Below, one piece after another: positions 44,678 through 53,390 of a stretch of 64,000 nt of DNA. Source of the DNA: Tepidibacter mesophilus. Lineage in GTDB: Bacteria; Bacillota; Clostridia; Peptostreptococcales; Peptostreptococcaceae. Location: assembly GCF_002724055.1 (NCBI RefSeq), contig NZ_BDQY01000012.1, forward strand, positions 27,008 to 91,007. Direction: 5' to 3'. The position numbers were made by a program, and so were the translations under genes. Every line of letters begins with the position of its first letter. Within the stretch, counting starts at the first letter, position 1. The notes below the pieces were generated by a model. It was given only the letters and a program-made list of their open reading frames with translations. It did no database searches and was not told where the DNA came from.

Positions 44678-45015
44678 CTTGAAAAATTAAAACCACTATT
44701 GGAAGAATTTAAAGACTATGTAGATAGAGAAATAAAAGATGCATTGCCAAAGAGGCCTTTGACCAGATCACTAGAATATATCAGAAAGCTATCACCTAAA
44801 ATTGAAGCTGTATTAGAAGATTAATCTTTGAGATAGATAATAATAGACTGAAAGAGCTATAAAGCCCTTCGTAATAGACGGAAAAATATCTATTATATTT
44901 AATGAACGAGATGGCGAAATTGGAAGATATAGAAAGCACCAAAGAAAACTTACTAGCAATAATGCCTTGGTCAGATACTTTGACTGAGGAATTTCAAATC
45001 AAAAATAAGAAATAA
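44678..45015 (+). pseudogene. IS66-family transposase relic (C-terminal part)
   Basis: Reads LEKLKPLLEEFKDYVDREIK, DALPKRPLTRSLEYIRKLSP then a stop; after frameshifts EIDNNR, KPFVIDGKI-like and a tail GEIGRYRKHQRKLTSNNALV can be followed. These are the closing elements of IS66 TnpC (lpkSplg...A, DNNRaERaiKPFvigRK). Non-functional. Confidence 0.7.
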
Positions 45016-45023
45016 ATTTTAAA

Positions 45024-45072
45024 AATTCAGTATACTAATTTTTCTAGTTAGTTATACTGGATTTTCTATTTC
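45024..45072 (+). terminator. Hairpin after the IS66 relic; remaining gap described
   Basis: ATTCAGTATACTAA and TTAGTTATACTGGAT form a stem followed by TTTT. Between here and the lipoprotein gene at 45405 I see only scraps of coding sequence (for example a short frame ending SDTEEYEANNLQLFK) and no gene. Confidence 0.5.
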
Positions 45073-45404
45073 AAGACGGTAAATCTTTGACAGATACCGA
45101 TAAACAAGGAAATATATGTTGTTTTATTCCAAGTGATAATCAAAAATAATTAAAACATATACAAGCAACAGTGATATTTAATCAATGCTTGAATTAGTAA
45201 AAAATACCCATAAAAGGAAGAGTGTAGCCTTCCGATACAGAAGAGTACGAAGCAAATAATTTACAATTATTCAAATGATAAATTTAATAAACAATCGAGG
45301 TTTTATTTGAAGCTTTAAAAAAAACTGAAAGTATTTTATTACGTCAAAAATAAATTATATGCTTTTGTATAATGAATAATGTTTATCATAAGGAGGAATT
45401 AAAT

Positions 45405-46037
45405 GTGAAAAAAATGTATAGACTTTTAGTTACTGTGATGATTGTTTTAATATCTATAGCTGGGTGTTCTTACGATAAGGAAAAATATACCCTTTCAAAA
45501 GTAAACGAAAAATTTGCAAAAGGAGCGTATGGTGAAGCTGTTCAAGAAGGTGAGACGTATTTAAAAGAAAATCCAGATTCTGATTCGATTTTAGATGCTG
45601 TGGGATGGGCATATTTAAGGTTAAATAAATTAAATAAAGCAGAAGAATGTTTTGATAATGCTATAAAAATAAATAAAGAAAATGATCAAGCTTATCTTGG
45701 TAAGAGTATTATGTATAATGAGCAAGGAAATTTAAAAAAAGCTAGAGAATGTGTTGCTAAGGCAATAGAAATTAATCCAAACGAAGTGATTGCATACGCA
45801 AGTTTAATATCAATAGAACTGAAAGAAAATAATTTTGAAAAAGTAGTTGAGTATGGTGAAAAGGCTTGGAAAATAAACAGAGAATATGCTGATATACCAG
45901 CTTATTTATCTGTTGGTTATCATTATCTTGGTGATTATAAAAAACGTGATGAATTCTATGAACATGCAAAAAAATTGAACTTCGAAGGTTTGCAGTGGCT
46001 AAAACAGATTTATAATGGGGAAGTAGTTATAAACTAA
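45405..46037 (+). CDS. TPR-repeat lipoprotein
   Basis: About 210 residues. Start GTG at 45405, 8 bases after AGGAGG; N-terminus VKKMYRLLVTVMIVLISIAG then C (lipobox SIAGC). Mature part has four to five TPR units: AYGEAVQEGETYLKENPDSD, AVGWAYLRLNKLNKAEECFD, AYLGKSIMYNEQGNLKKARE, AYASLISIELKENNFEKVVE, YLSVGYHYLGDYKKRDEFYE. Extracytoplasmic and membrane-anchored. It might be a surface immunity or docking protein of the second spike module or unrelated cargo; no specific family recognised. Confidence 0.8.
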   Translation: MKKMYRLLVTVMIVLISIAGCSYDKEKYTLSKVNEKFAKGAYGEAVQEGETYLKENPDSDSILDAVGWAYLRLNKLNKAEECFDNAIKINKENDQAYLGKSIMYNEQGNLKKARECVAKAIEINPNEVIAYASLISIELKENNFEKVVEYGEKAWKINREYADIPAYLSVGYHYLGDYKKRDEFYEHAKKLNFEGLQWLKQIYNGEVVIN

Positions 46038-46385
46038 TTCATAAGTTATTATTGAAATTATTTTTTATTAAATAAATATTTTAATTTTATAATACTAAGA
46101 TTATATAATAAAATATATTTTTTTAAAAAGAGGAGAAATCTAGTAGGTGTTTTGAGTACTAACTTTTTATTAGGTTCTTTTATAGGATTTTATAGGTTAA
46201 GGGTCTAGAGGTCGATTACGTCATCTAAACGTGAAAATAGACCGAATGGACGATTTACAATAATGGAAATATTTATTAAAATTATAATTTATAGGAAGTT
46301 ATTTGATTTATATAGAGCAGAAACTTCCAAATTGTGTATTATCAAGAAAAATTCTTTTAGACTAGTTAAAAAGAGGAGGTATAAT
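46038..46385. other. Intergenic leader before second spike module
   Basis: 348 bases without a supported gene. The stretch 46200-46255 is less A/T-rich than its surroundings and GGTCTA / TAGACC could pair around GAGGTCGATTACGTCATC. A short in-frame extension upstream of the next gene from 46263 lacks a ribosome-binding site and is not accepted. Confidence 0.4.
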
Positions 46386-47012
46386 ATGGATTTTTTAGAT
46401 GAAAAAATAGCATCTTTTAAGCAATCAAAAAGAATATTAAAAGAAGAGGAAATTAAGCAAAAAGAAGATTCTACAATACAAGAGGAGAACAATACAAATT
46501 TATCTTTAGAAGAAATTATAGAGTGTATTAAAAATGAATACCTAGAAATAGAAGATAGAAAATTCGATTTTAAAACAGTAGATTACTTAGATGGTAAAAT
46601 ACGTATTCCAATGGTAGAAAATTATTTTCAAGAAGTAGTAAAGGATTCTAATGCAATAGCATTACAGAATGAGACCGAAGGCGTAAGTTTTATGTGTAGT
46701 TATATTAAAGAAAAAATTTTAACTAAGACTTTTGATGAATTTAAAAGGGGTATGGAGCAAAATTTTAAAGATATGGAGTTGTATCTAGAATGGATTGAAG
46801 AAGGTGACATTAAAAAAGATGACATGGTCTTAGAGTATGGAATATTTAAAACACCAACAGGTAAAGGATATACATATAATTTAATATTTTTTATGAAGGA
46901 CAATACAAATACACAACTTATACTAGGTAATTTTAATTGCTTCTATAAAGATATTACAGTTTGGGAAAATATTATCAAAGGGATAATAAATTTAGTACAA
47001 ATCAATATATAA
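46386..47012 (+). CDS. EagR/DcrB-like (DUF1795-type) spike chaperone, copy 2
   Basis: 208 residues; ATG at 46386 has GAGGAGG 6 bases upstream. Charged N-terminal helix (residues 1-55), then a DcrB-like fold: FDFKTVDYLDGKIRIPMVEN, EVVKDSNAIALQNETEGVSF, GKGYTYNLIFFMKDNTNTQL, LILGNFNCFYKDITVWENII. Relative of the protein at 28570-29142, and like it stands right before a vgrG. Supports a chaperone role tied to spike loading. Confidence 0.58.
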   Translation: MDFLDEKIASFKQSKRILKEEEIKQKEDSTIQEENNTNLSLEEIIECIKNEYLEIEDRKFDFKTVDYLDGKIRIPMVENYFQEVVKDSNAIALQNETEGVSFMCSYIKEKILTKTFDEFKRGMEQNFKDMELYLEWIEEGDIKKDDMVLEYGIFKTPTGKGYTYNLIFFMKDNTNTQLILGNFNCFYKDITVWENIIKGIINLVQINI

Positions 47013-47034
47013 AAGAAACAGGGGGGGTGATTAT

Positions 47035-48468
47035 ATGAATATAAATGCATTATCATATGAAGATATAAGAATATCTACATATGAGATGGAATATATAAAG
47101 GATTTAAAAATCACAAACAATATTAATGAACATGGATATCTAGAATTTAATGGTGTATTAGTTAATGAAAGAAAAGAGGAACAGATACATTCAACTCAGG
47201 AAAATACCCCTATTGAGGTATATTACATGAAAGAAAATGAGAAGATATCTATATTTCATGGGGTAATAACGAAAATAAAAATAGATGTTGCTGAGAAAGT
47301 ATATAACATATATGTACAGGCAAAGAGCTATACTCATCTTATGGACATTTCAAAAAAATCACGTTCTTTTCAAGACAAAAATATGTCCTCTCATGACCTT
47401 ATAAAACAAGTTATGAAGGACTATAGTACATCAAATCATATTATACAGGTTCCCAATGTTCCTATAGGTGAGATAGTTATACAATATAATGAAACAGATT
47501 GGCAGTTTTTAAAACGATTTATATCTAGATACAATGCTGGGTTATTCCCTGCAATAGAGTTTCAAGATATACATTATTTTATAGGAACTCCAGATGTATT
47601 TATAAATATTTCATCAAAGATTAATAACTACACAGTATATAAAGATTTAGATATGTATGAATATATTAAAGCAAATCATATGAATGATGCAAAAGAAATA
47701 GATTACACGATTTATGAAATAGAGATATTTGAAATATTAAAGTTAGGCAGTCATATTAAGTTTCAAGAAAAAGATTTTTATATAAGTTCCGTAGAGCACT
47801 GTTTAAGAAATGGTATAGTACATAATATGTACAAGGTACAGTTGAAAAATGGACTTAGACAAAAAAAACTATACAATGAAGAAATTATAGGAATATCAAT
47901 AGGTGGCAAAATCATACAAGTAAATAGGGATACAGTAAAAGTACATCTTCAAATAGATAAAAGTCAGGATAAATCAAAAGCATACTGGTTTTCCTATTCA
48001 ACAATGTCAGCTTCTCCAGATGGTAGCGGATGGTATTGTATGCCTGAGATTGGCGATAGTGTTAGAGTCTACTTTCCAACAAAAGAAGAAAAAGAATCCT
48101 ATGCAGTTAGTTCTGTAAGTGGCTATGTACCAAAGAATACAAGTGAAAGAGATAGAATGGGAAATCCAGATGTTAAATATTTAAGAACAGCACATGATAA
48201 AGAAGTTAAATTTACTCCAGATGGAATATTAATATCATGTGATGGTGGAGCTTCATCAATTAAGTTAAATAAAGATGGAAGTATTAGTATTTCAGGGCAA
48301 AATAGTATAAATGTAAATGCAGCAGAAACTATAGACATTAGAGCAGAAAAAACATTAACAATGACAGCTAATGAAACCATAGATCTTTTATGTGATAAAG
48401 GTGGAAAAATAGAATTAACACAAGCAGGAGAAGTTTTAGTTAAAGGAACAGAAGTAAAAAATAACTAA
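47035..48468 (+). CDS. VgrG-like spike protein 2 (no toxin extension)
   Basis: 477 residues. gp27-like domain with IQYNETDWQFLKRFISRYNA (about residues 148-167), OB-fold (GISIGGKIIQVNRDTVKVHL; GSGWYCMPEIGDSVRVYFPT), beta-helix repeats (SIKLNKDGSISISGQNSINV, NAAETIDIRAEKTLTMTANE). No C-terminal effector. Ribosome-binding site GGGGGGTG. Second structural spike of the locus. Confidence 0.88.
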   Translation: MNINALSYEDIRISTYEMEYIKDLKITNNINEHGYLEFNGVLVNERKEEQIHSTQENTPIEVYYMKENEKISIFHGVITKIKIDVAEKVYNIYVQAKSYTHLMDISKKSRSFQDKNMSSHDLIKQVMKDYSTSNHIIQVPNVPIGEIVIQYNETDWQFLKRFISRYNAGLFPAIEFQDIHYFIGTPDVFINISSKINNYTVYKDLDMYEYIKANHMNDAKEIDYTIYEIEIFEILKLGSHIKFQEKDFYISSVEHCLRNGIVHNMYKVQLKNGLRQKKLYNEEIIGISIGGKIIQVNRDTVKVHLQIDKSQDKSKAYWFSYSTMSASPDGSGWYCMPEIGDSVRVYFPTKEEKESYAVSSVSGYVPKNTSERDRMGNPDVKYLRTAHDKEVKFTPDGILISCDGGASSIKLNKDGSISISGQNSINVNAAETIDIRAEKTLTMTANETIDLLCDKGGKIELTQAGEVLVKGTEVKNN

Positions 48469-48481
48469 AAAGGTGATTTTT

Positions 48482-49465
48482 ATGAAAAGAGAAGATGCGC
48501 TTATTAATTTTAATGAGGAATATACAAATGAATTACTAAACAAATATGAACAAATATTTTATGAAGATGTAATAGAAAATAAAGATTTATTAAGAAGTAC
48601 TGTAATGGATAGTTTGAAAAATATATGTGAAGATATATCTGATTTTCAAAATGAATTAGAGTATTACAAAATAAAATATTTTCAATTTTCTATACTAAGG
48701 ACGAGTATTATAAGTGAAAGTTACATTTTTCTTTTGAGTACATATAATCAAGAATGGTACTTAGATGACAACGCAAAACATATGGAATTAGATATGTCTT
48801 TTTTATTTAAATCTTTAAAGAATTTGTATAATGAACTATACCAAAAAAGTAAGAAATTCATAGGGAAAATAAACAAATATGATATTGAAAAAATAATTTT
48901 AAGTCAGGCAATGAAATATAACGAATATATAGCTTATACAGTACGATTTATTCTTCAAAATATAGAAAAGGAAGAATGGTTTGATAAAGTAAAAAAAACA
49001 GATATCTATTTTATTCGATGGGGAGAATACCAAGACAAAAGTGAGTTAGTTTACATAATGGATAATAATAAAAAAACGATGAATGATTTTATAAAAGTCC
49101 TAGGGTTGACAAATGAAGAAGCACATAAAGATGAACTTGTATATTCTGTTTGGAAAGATACTGAAATTTCAGATGTTATTTGTATAGAAAAAAATATGAT
49201 GTTTTCTAATTTCAAAAATAGTAAAATAAGTAATTTAAGCTTTGAAAAAAGTATTTTATTAGGGGCAAGTTTTGAAAATGCTATTCTTCAAAATGTAAAT
49301 TTTAATAAAACTAATTTAGTCGGAGTTAACTTTATCGGTGTTAAATTTGAAGATGTTAAGTTTGAGGAAGCTATATTGGATGGAGCAATATTTAATCAAG
49401 AGGATGTTCCGTTTTTACATCTTTCATCATCACAGCTTCAAGTAATTTATATAAAAGGTGATTAA
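48482..49465 (+). CDS. Spike-module accessory protein A, copy 2, with pentapeptide repeats
   Basis: 327 residues. N-terminal 200 residues correspond to accessory A of the first module (FSILRTSIISESYIFLLSTY; MELDMSFLFKSLKNLYNELY). The C-terminal 85 residues add pentapeptide repeats: MMFSNFKNSKISNLSFEKSI, LLGASFENAILQNVNFNKTN, LVGVNFIGVKFEDVKFEEAI. Pentapeptide helices form rod-like protein-binding surfaces. The extension is missing from copy 1. ATG at 48482 follows AAAGGTG; GTG at 48473 is less likely. Confidence 0.7.
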   Translation: MKREDALINFNEEYTNELLNKYEQIFYEDVIENKDLLRSTVMDSLKNICEDISDFQNELEYYKIKYFQFSILRTSIISESYIFLLSTYNQEWYLDDNAKHMELDMSFLFKSLKNLYNELYQKSKKFIGKINKYDIEKIILSQAMKYNEYIAYTVRFILQNIEKEEWFDKVKKTDIYFIRWGEYQDKSELVYIMDNNKKTMNDFIKVLGLTNEEAHKDELVYSVWKDTEISDVICIEKNMMFSNFKNSKISNLSFEKSILLGASFENAILQNVNFNKTNLVGVNFIGVKFEDVKFEEAILDGAIFNQEDVPFLHLSSSQLQVIYIKGD

Positions 49466-49467
49466 AT

Positions 49468-49986
49468 ATGAAATATTTTATTGTAAATCAAGATAATGAA
49501 ACAGTAAATTCGATAAAATTGAGAGATTTTCAAAGTAACAAGCATGTAATATTTACAAAAGATCAAGAAAGTACATTAAATGAGATTTCAACAATATTTG
49601 TAACTGGAGATGAAGATAGCATTTATACAGATTTTATAGAAAATCCTGTATTTTTAATATCAAAAGAATTGAAAAAAGTATTTGAAATGCATGAGCATAC
49701 TTTAATATATAAAACAGTTGTACTATCTAATATAGAGCAACAGATACAAAAAGTATACCATATGGTACTAACAGACATTATAGATGCAATCAGTGATGAA
49801 ACAACATATTACAAAAACGATTGGGAAAAAAATATTGTACTTGATAAAAGTAAAATACAAAATCACAACATATTCCAAATAAAAGGAGTTACTAAAAATT
49901 ACTTCATTGTTTCATTAGATGTGGCAGAAAGTATTCTAAGAAGAGGTTTTGTAGGAGTGAGTTTTGAAGAAGTAGAGGTGATATGA
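49468..49986 (+). CDS. Spike-module accessory protein B, copy 2 (Imm11/DUF1629-like)
   Basis: 172 residues, paralogue of 31192-31716: starts MKYFIVNQDNE, ends FIVSLDVAESILRRGFVGVS plus FEEVEVI, with IYKTVVLSNIEQQIQKVYHM in the middle (compare IIYKTVFLIDRVNKVQRKYF). Overlaps the next gene by four bases (ATGATG). Confidence 0.62.
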   Translation: MKYFIVNQDNETVNSIKLRDFQSNKHVIFTKDQESTLNEISTIFVTGDEDSIYTDFIENPVFLISKELKKVFEMHEHTLIYKTVVLSNIEQQIQKVYHMVLTDIIDAISDETTYYKNDWEKNIVLDKSKIQNHNIFQIKGVTKNYFIVSLDVAESILRRGFVGVSFEEVEVI

Positions 49987-51638
49987 TGATAGGTGCAGAA
50001 ATTGTTGCTGCGGGTATATATGGCGCTATAAAAGCAGTTACAGAGAAACCCACTAGTTACGTAGTACATGGAGCAACAATACAGTGTTCTTGTGGATTAA
50101 GGTTAAGCAATATTGTTGTACAATTAAGCCATGGTGAATTCATACATAACATGCCACAGTTAAATATAGGAGATAGCAAACCAAACGAAAATATATTATC
50201 ATTTGGAGGATGTACGAGTCCAGAAAATCCAGCTGTCAAAGCAGCAGCAGAAAAAATAATGAAGGAAGTACAGGAAAGAGAAAAAGGATTTATGGACCGT
50301 GTAATGGACTTTTTTTGCAAAAAGCCAAAGGAAGAAGTCAATGAAGATTTTGTAAAAAAATGCGCAGGAGAATGTATACCAATAATAAAGATTGAATGGG
50401 AAGGTGGAAAAGAAGACGTATTAGTAGAAGATAAAATGGCACTATTGACTACCAGTACACTTAGCTGTATCTATGGTGGAAATATAACAATAATTGATAA
50501 TGGGCAAGAACAGGTAGAAGATGCCATGGAATCTCCACCACCATCTTTAGATGAAAATAGTGACGGGATGAGGGAAGAAACTGAAGCATACGCATCAAGG
50601 CTAAAAGAAAAGTATGACCTAAGTGAGCGAGAATATAAAGTGTTGCTAGGGTTAAATGTTAAAAATTTAAGGCCTAGGACTAAAGCCGTTCTTGAAAAGC
50701 ATTTAGAAAATATATTTATAAAAGATCAAAAGAAAAAGAAAAATTCATTATCTCCATCCTATTATGATTATCAATCAGGAAAAGCATATTTAAAAGAAAA
50801 TAAATCAATAAAAGAACGGGCTGATGAACTTGCAAGTGTAGTAAGTTTTATAAATAATGTGAATTATATCTATAAAAATGATAATAAATCTCTTATTGAG
50901 CAGGCAAAGTATATATCAGAACTTGAAAAATATAAGAATGAAAAAGATCCTACAACTAGAGTATATAAAGCATATATAGCAACAAACCCAAAAAATAGAA
51001 CTGGATTTCTTGTTAATTTTGATGCTGGGTTTGATGAACGTTTAAAAGAAATTGCTCCTTATGGAGATATAACAAAAGTAACGGTAGATAAGCTGGATTA
51101 TTTATATAGATCAAATCATGTCGATAATACTAAAGATATAAGCGAGACAGCTAATTTACTTGCAGGATCACTTCTTACTGTATGGAATGCACAATCAATA
51201 GAGAATTATCAGAAATCAAAGATAACTAGTAGCACAAAGAAAAGTATTAATGAGCCTGTAGTTGAAGTTGTACAAAAAACTGACACAAGTTATGAACAGT
51301 CAGTTGATAACTTTATGAACAACACAGAGAACTTTAATGTGAAAAATATTTATACTAAAAGTGTAGATGAGATTGCTCAAATATTTAAGGATTCTGGGTA
51401 TAATGTTAGAATAGAACCTTCTAAATCAGGAAAAGCAACAATGATAAGAATTGATGGTATGAAGGGTCCTAGGACTATTAATACTATTCAAGTACATAAT
51501 GGAGGCGGAAGACATGGATTAGACTATATTAAAGTAAAAGGAAATAATGTAAGTTACAAGATAGTAAATGGTTCAAGTAGTGAGTATATAGGGAATCCTG
51601 AACTTGAGAAGTGCGAATTTTATTGGTTAAAGGAGTAG
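49983..51638 (+). CDS. DUF4280 PAAR-like protein with C-terminal toxin domain of unknown type
   Basis: 551 residues. N-terminal DUF4280: SYVVHGATIQCSCGLRLSNI (about 22-41), LSHGEFIHNMPQLNIGDSKP, ILSFGGCTSPENPAVKAA, CAGECIPIIKIEWEGGKEDV, LLTTSTLSCIYGGNITII. A helical linker follows (200-440). The last 105 residues are a separate domain: NVKNIYTKSVDEIAQIFKDS, NVRIEPSKSGKATMIRIDGM, NTIQVHNGGGRHGLDYIKVK, YKIVNGSSSEYIGNPELEKC. The compact beta pattern with a conserved GGGRHG resembles RelE/BECR-type RNase tips; no family can be named. Confidence 0.75.
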   Translation: MMIGAEIVAAGIYGAIKAVTEKPTSYVVHGATIQCSCGLRLSNIVVQLSHGEFIHNMPQLNIGDSKPNENILSFGGCTSPENPAVKAAAEKIMKEVQEREKGFMDRVMDFFCKKPKEEVNEDFVKKCAGECIPIIKIEWEGGKEDVLVEDKMALLTTSTLSCIYGGNITIIDNGQEQVEDAMESPPPSLDENSDGMREETEAYASRLKEKYDLSEREYKVLLGLNVKNLRPRTKAVLEKHLENIFIKDQKKKKNSLSPSYYDYQSGKAYLKENKSIKERADELASVVSFINNVNYIYKNDNKSLIEQAKYISELEKYKNEKDPTTRVYKAYIATNPKNRTGFLVNFDAGFDERLKEIAPYGDITKVTVDKLDYLYRSNHVDNTKDISETANLLAGSLLTVWNAQSIENYQKSKITSSTKKSINEPVVEVVQKTDTSYEQSVDNFMNNTENFNVKNIYTKSVDEIAQIFKDSGYNVRIEPSKSGKATMIRIDGMKGPRTINTIQVHNGGGRHGLDYIKVKGNNVSYKIVNGSSSEYIGNPELEKCEFYWLKE

Positions 51639-51645
51639 ATTAATT

Positions 51646-52137
51646 ATGAAAGATAATTTTATTGATATATATGCCCCAATAATACCTGGAAGAGGGCTTG
51701 GAGGCGTAGAATTGAGAACACATTTAAATGAATATTATGATGTATTAAATAATTTTGATTGGAGAAATAAAAAGAATTGGATCCCAGAATGTATGTCAAG
51801 TTTCCATGTAGGATATAAAAAGGAGAATATATGCATAATGATTTTTGATATTTTGAATGGTAAGCTTATGAAAATGACTGCGCTTAAAGATTATGAAGGT
51901 ATTTTATTAGATAAAATAAAAATTGGAATGTCGCTTGAAGAAGCATTAGAGAAAGAAGAAAATCTTATTTATGATGATGAAGAAGAATGCTATAAAATTC
52001 AAGGTGTTAATGGGGTTATAATAGAGCCAGATGCATATTACAAATATATTGAATCAATAACGATTTATATAAGTGAATTAGATGAATTTCAGAATGATTT
52101 TGCTAAATCAGAAGAGATATATAAAGGAAAATGGTAA
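51646..52137 (+). CDS. Probable immunity protein for the DUF4280-fused toxin
   Basis: 163 residues starting seven bases after the toxin stop. Acidic, mixed alpha/beta: IDIYAPIIPGRGLGGVELRT, HVGYKKENICIMIFDILNGK, LLDKIKIGMSLEEALEKEEN, GVNGVIIEPDAYYKYIESIT. The layout resembles small immunity families in which a short beta sheet is followed by an L-x-D-x-x-I-G-x-S-x-x-E motif. Function inferred from position. Confidence 0.65.
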   Translation: MKDNFIDIYAPIIPGRGLGGVELRTHLNEYYDVLNNFDWRNKKNWIPECMSSFHVGYKKENICIMIFDILNGKLMKMTALKDYEGILLDKIKIGMSLEEALEKEENLIYDDEEECYKIQGVNGVIIEPDAYYKYIESITIYISELDEFQNDFAKSEEIYKGKW

Positions 52138-52163
52138 AAACGAATTGAAAAATAGAATGAGAT

Positions 52164-52200
52164 TAAATAATTGAGAAATAAGCTCAATTATCTAATTTTG
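52164..52200 (+). terminator. Intrinsic terminator after toxin/immunity pair
   Basis: GATTAAATAATTGAG and CTCAATTATCTAATTT pair around AAATAAG, followed by Ts. Confidence 0.6.
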
Positions 52201-52282
52201 GTCCTAATTCAGAAAAAAGTTATAGTGACTCAATATGGAGAGCAAATTAATAATAGGAAAAAATTATTCAGGGAGTTACTTG

Positions 52283-52615
52283 ATGAATAAATATATAAAA
52301 ATATTAAGGAAAGTTTTAAGTGGGATTTCAAATATATTAGCAATATGTTTAGTAGTAGTTGCTTACATCCATCCGATTTATAAATATTCTGGAACAGAGT
52401 TACCATATATTGTTGAGGTTAATTCGATAATAATAATTTTTCTTTTTTCAGGATTAAGTATTTTTTTATCTATTATAGGTTTTATTACAGGGAGAAAGAA
52501 TAAAGTTACTTTAGTTTTACTTATTTTTTTGTTGATTACAAATGTTTATAAAATAAAGGAGATTTTGATTATAAATGATTTAATAGAGAAAGGAATGATA
52601 CCATATAGTTATTAA
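52283..52615 (+). CDS. Small membrane protein with three to four helices
   Basis: About 110 residues from ATG at 52283 (GGGAG 7 bases upstream; an upstream ATG at 52235 has no ribosome-binding site). Predicted membrane helices near VLSGISNILAICLVVVAYIH, VNSIIIIFLFSGLSIFLSII and VTLVLLIFLLITNVYKIKEI. No family recognised. One of three small membrane genes placed just before the giant Rhs gene; immunity to membrane-acting toxins is possible. Confidence 0.6.
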   Translation: MNKYIKILRKVLSGISNILAICLVVVAYIHPIYKYSGTELPYIVEVNSIIIIFLFSGLSIFLSIIGFITGRKNKVTLVLLIFLLITNVYKIKEILIINDLIEKGMIPYSY

Positions 52616-52622
52616 ACATAAA

Positions 52623-52883
52623 TTGAAATTTAAAGAAAAATTTATTAAGATGTTTGATTTTGATGAATATATGAGACCTTTTCTATTAATGTGTGGAGTA
52701 CTATATATTATGGGGATTTTTAAATTTATATACTTATTAAAGAGTTTTAAAGGTTTATTGTTATATCTAGTGCTTATGTTAGGTTCTTTAATTATTATGT
52801 TTATACCTTTAAAAATATATCAATCAATTTGTAGATTTGTGGGAGCTAATAAGGTATATAACAATATAAAAAATAAATTATAA
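52623..52883 (+). CDS. Small membrane protein
   Basis: 86 residues if translation starts at TTG 52623; no good ribosome-binding site, and ATG 52647 is an alternative. Two hydrophobic helices: PFLLMCGVLYIMGIFKFIYL and LLLYLVLMLGSLIIMFIPLK, then a basic tail. Eight bases after the previous gene, so probably co-transcribed. Unknown function. Confidence 0.5.
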   Translation: MKFKEKFIKMFDFDEYMRPFLLMCGVLYIMGIFKFIYLLKSFKGLLLYLVLMLGSLIIMFIPLKIYQSICRFVGANKVYNNIKNKL

Positions 52884-52911
52884 AAGGGTAAATTGAAAAT
52901 AGAAAAGAGTG

Positions 52912-53355
52912 ATGAACAAAATGGATATAAAGAGAACTCTTTTAAGTGTAATAGTAGATACTATTATTGCAGTTATTATAGTTGTAATGTGTATGACAAC
53001 TGTACTATTTTTTCTTAATATAAATAGTGAAGATACTTCCATACAATCTATTGTTATTGGAGTTTTTACTAGTAGCTTAATTACGACTATTTTATTTCAA
53101 AAATATTCTTCAATATTTCCATTAAAATTGACAATGAAAGGACAAAAAATAATAATTAAGCAGTTTATTGGGGACAAAGAAATTGATTTAAAAGATATTG
53201 AGAATATATCTAAGATAAAAACTATGAGTGGTATTACTGGGTCTATAACTTATAAAGTTTTTTATGATAACAATATAATAATGCTTAATAATAATAGATT
53301 TACGAACTTAGATGATTTTATGAATAAAATAACTGCTAAAAAACAATTGCATTAA
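52912..53355 (+). CDS. Small membrane protein with PH-like cytoplasmic domain
   Basis: About 147 residues. Two membrane helices (TLLSVIVDTIIAVIIVVMCM; IQSIVIGVFTSSLITTILFQ), then a beta-rich cytoplasmic part (LKLTMKGQKIIIKQFIGDKE, IDLKDIENISKIKTMSG, YKVFYDNNIIMLNNNRF) resembling a bacterial PH-like domain. Start chosen at ATG 52912; GTG 52909 is the other option. Ends 35 bases before the Rhs gene. Confidence 0.55.
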   Translation: MNKMDIKRTLLSVIVDTIIAVIIVVMCMTTVLFFLNINSEDTSIQSIVIGVFTSSLITTILFQKYSSIFPLKLTMKGQKIIIKQFIGDKEIDLKDIENISKIKTMSGITGSITYKVFYDNNIIMLNNNRFTNLDDFMNKITAKKQLH

Positions 53356-53390
53356 TAAATATAATGTGATGATCTTAAGGAGGTGAGGGT

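Noticed and set aside
45060..45360. Possible small toxin or immunity relic
   Set aside because: Only short interrupted frames; no recognisable motif, so it is described as non-coding gap.
46263..46385. N-terminal extension of the EagR-like protein from 46263
   Set aside because: No ribosome-binding site and different composition; the ATG at 46386 follows GAGGAGG and gives the expected length.
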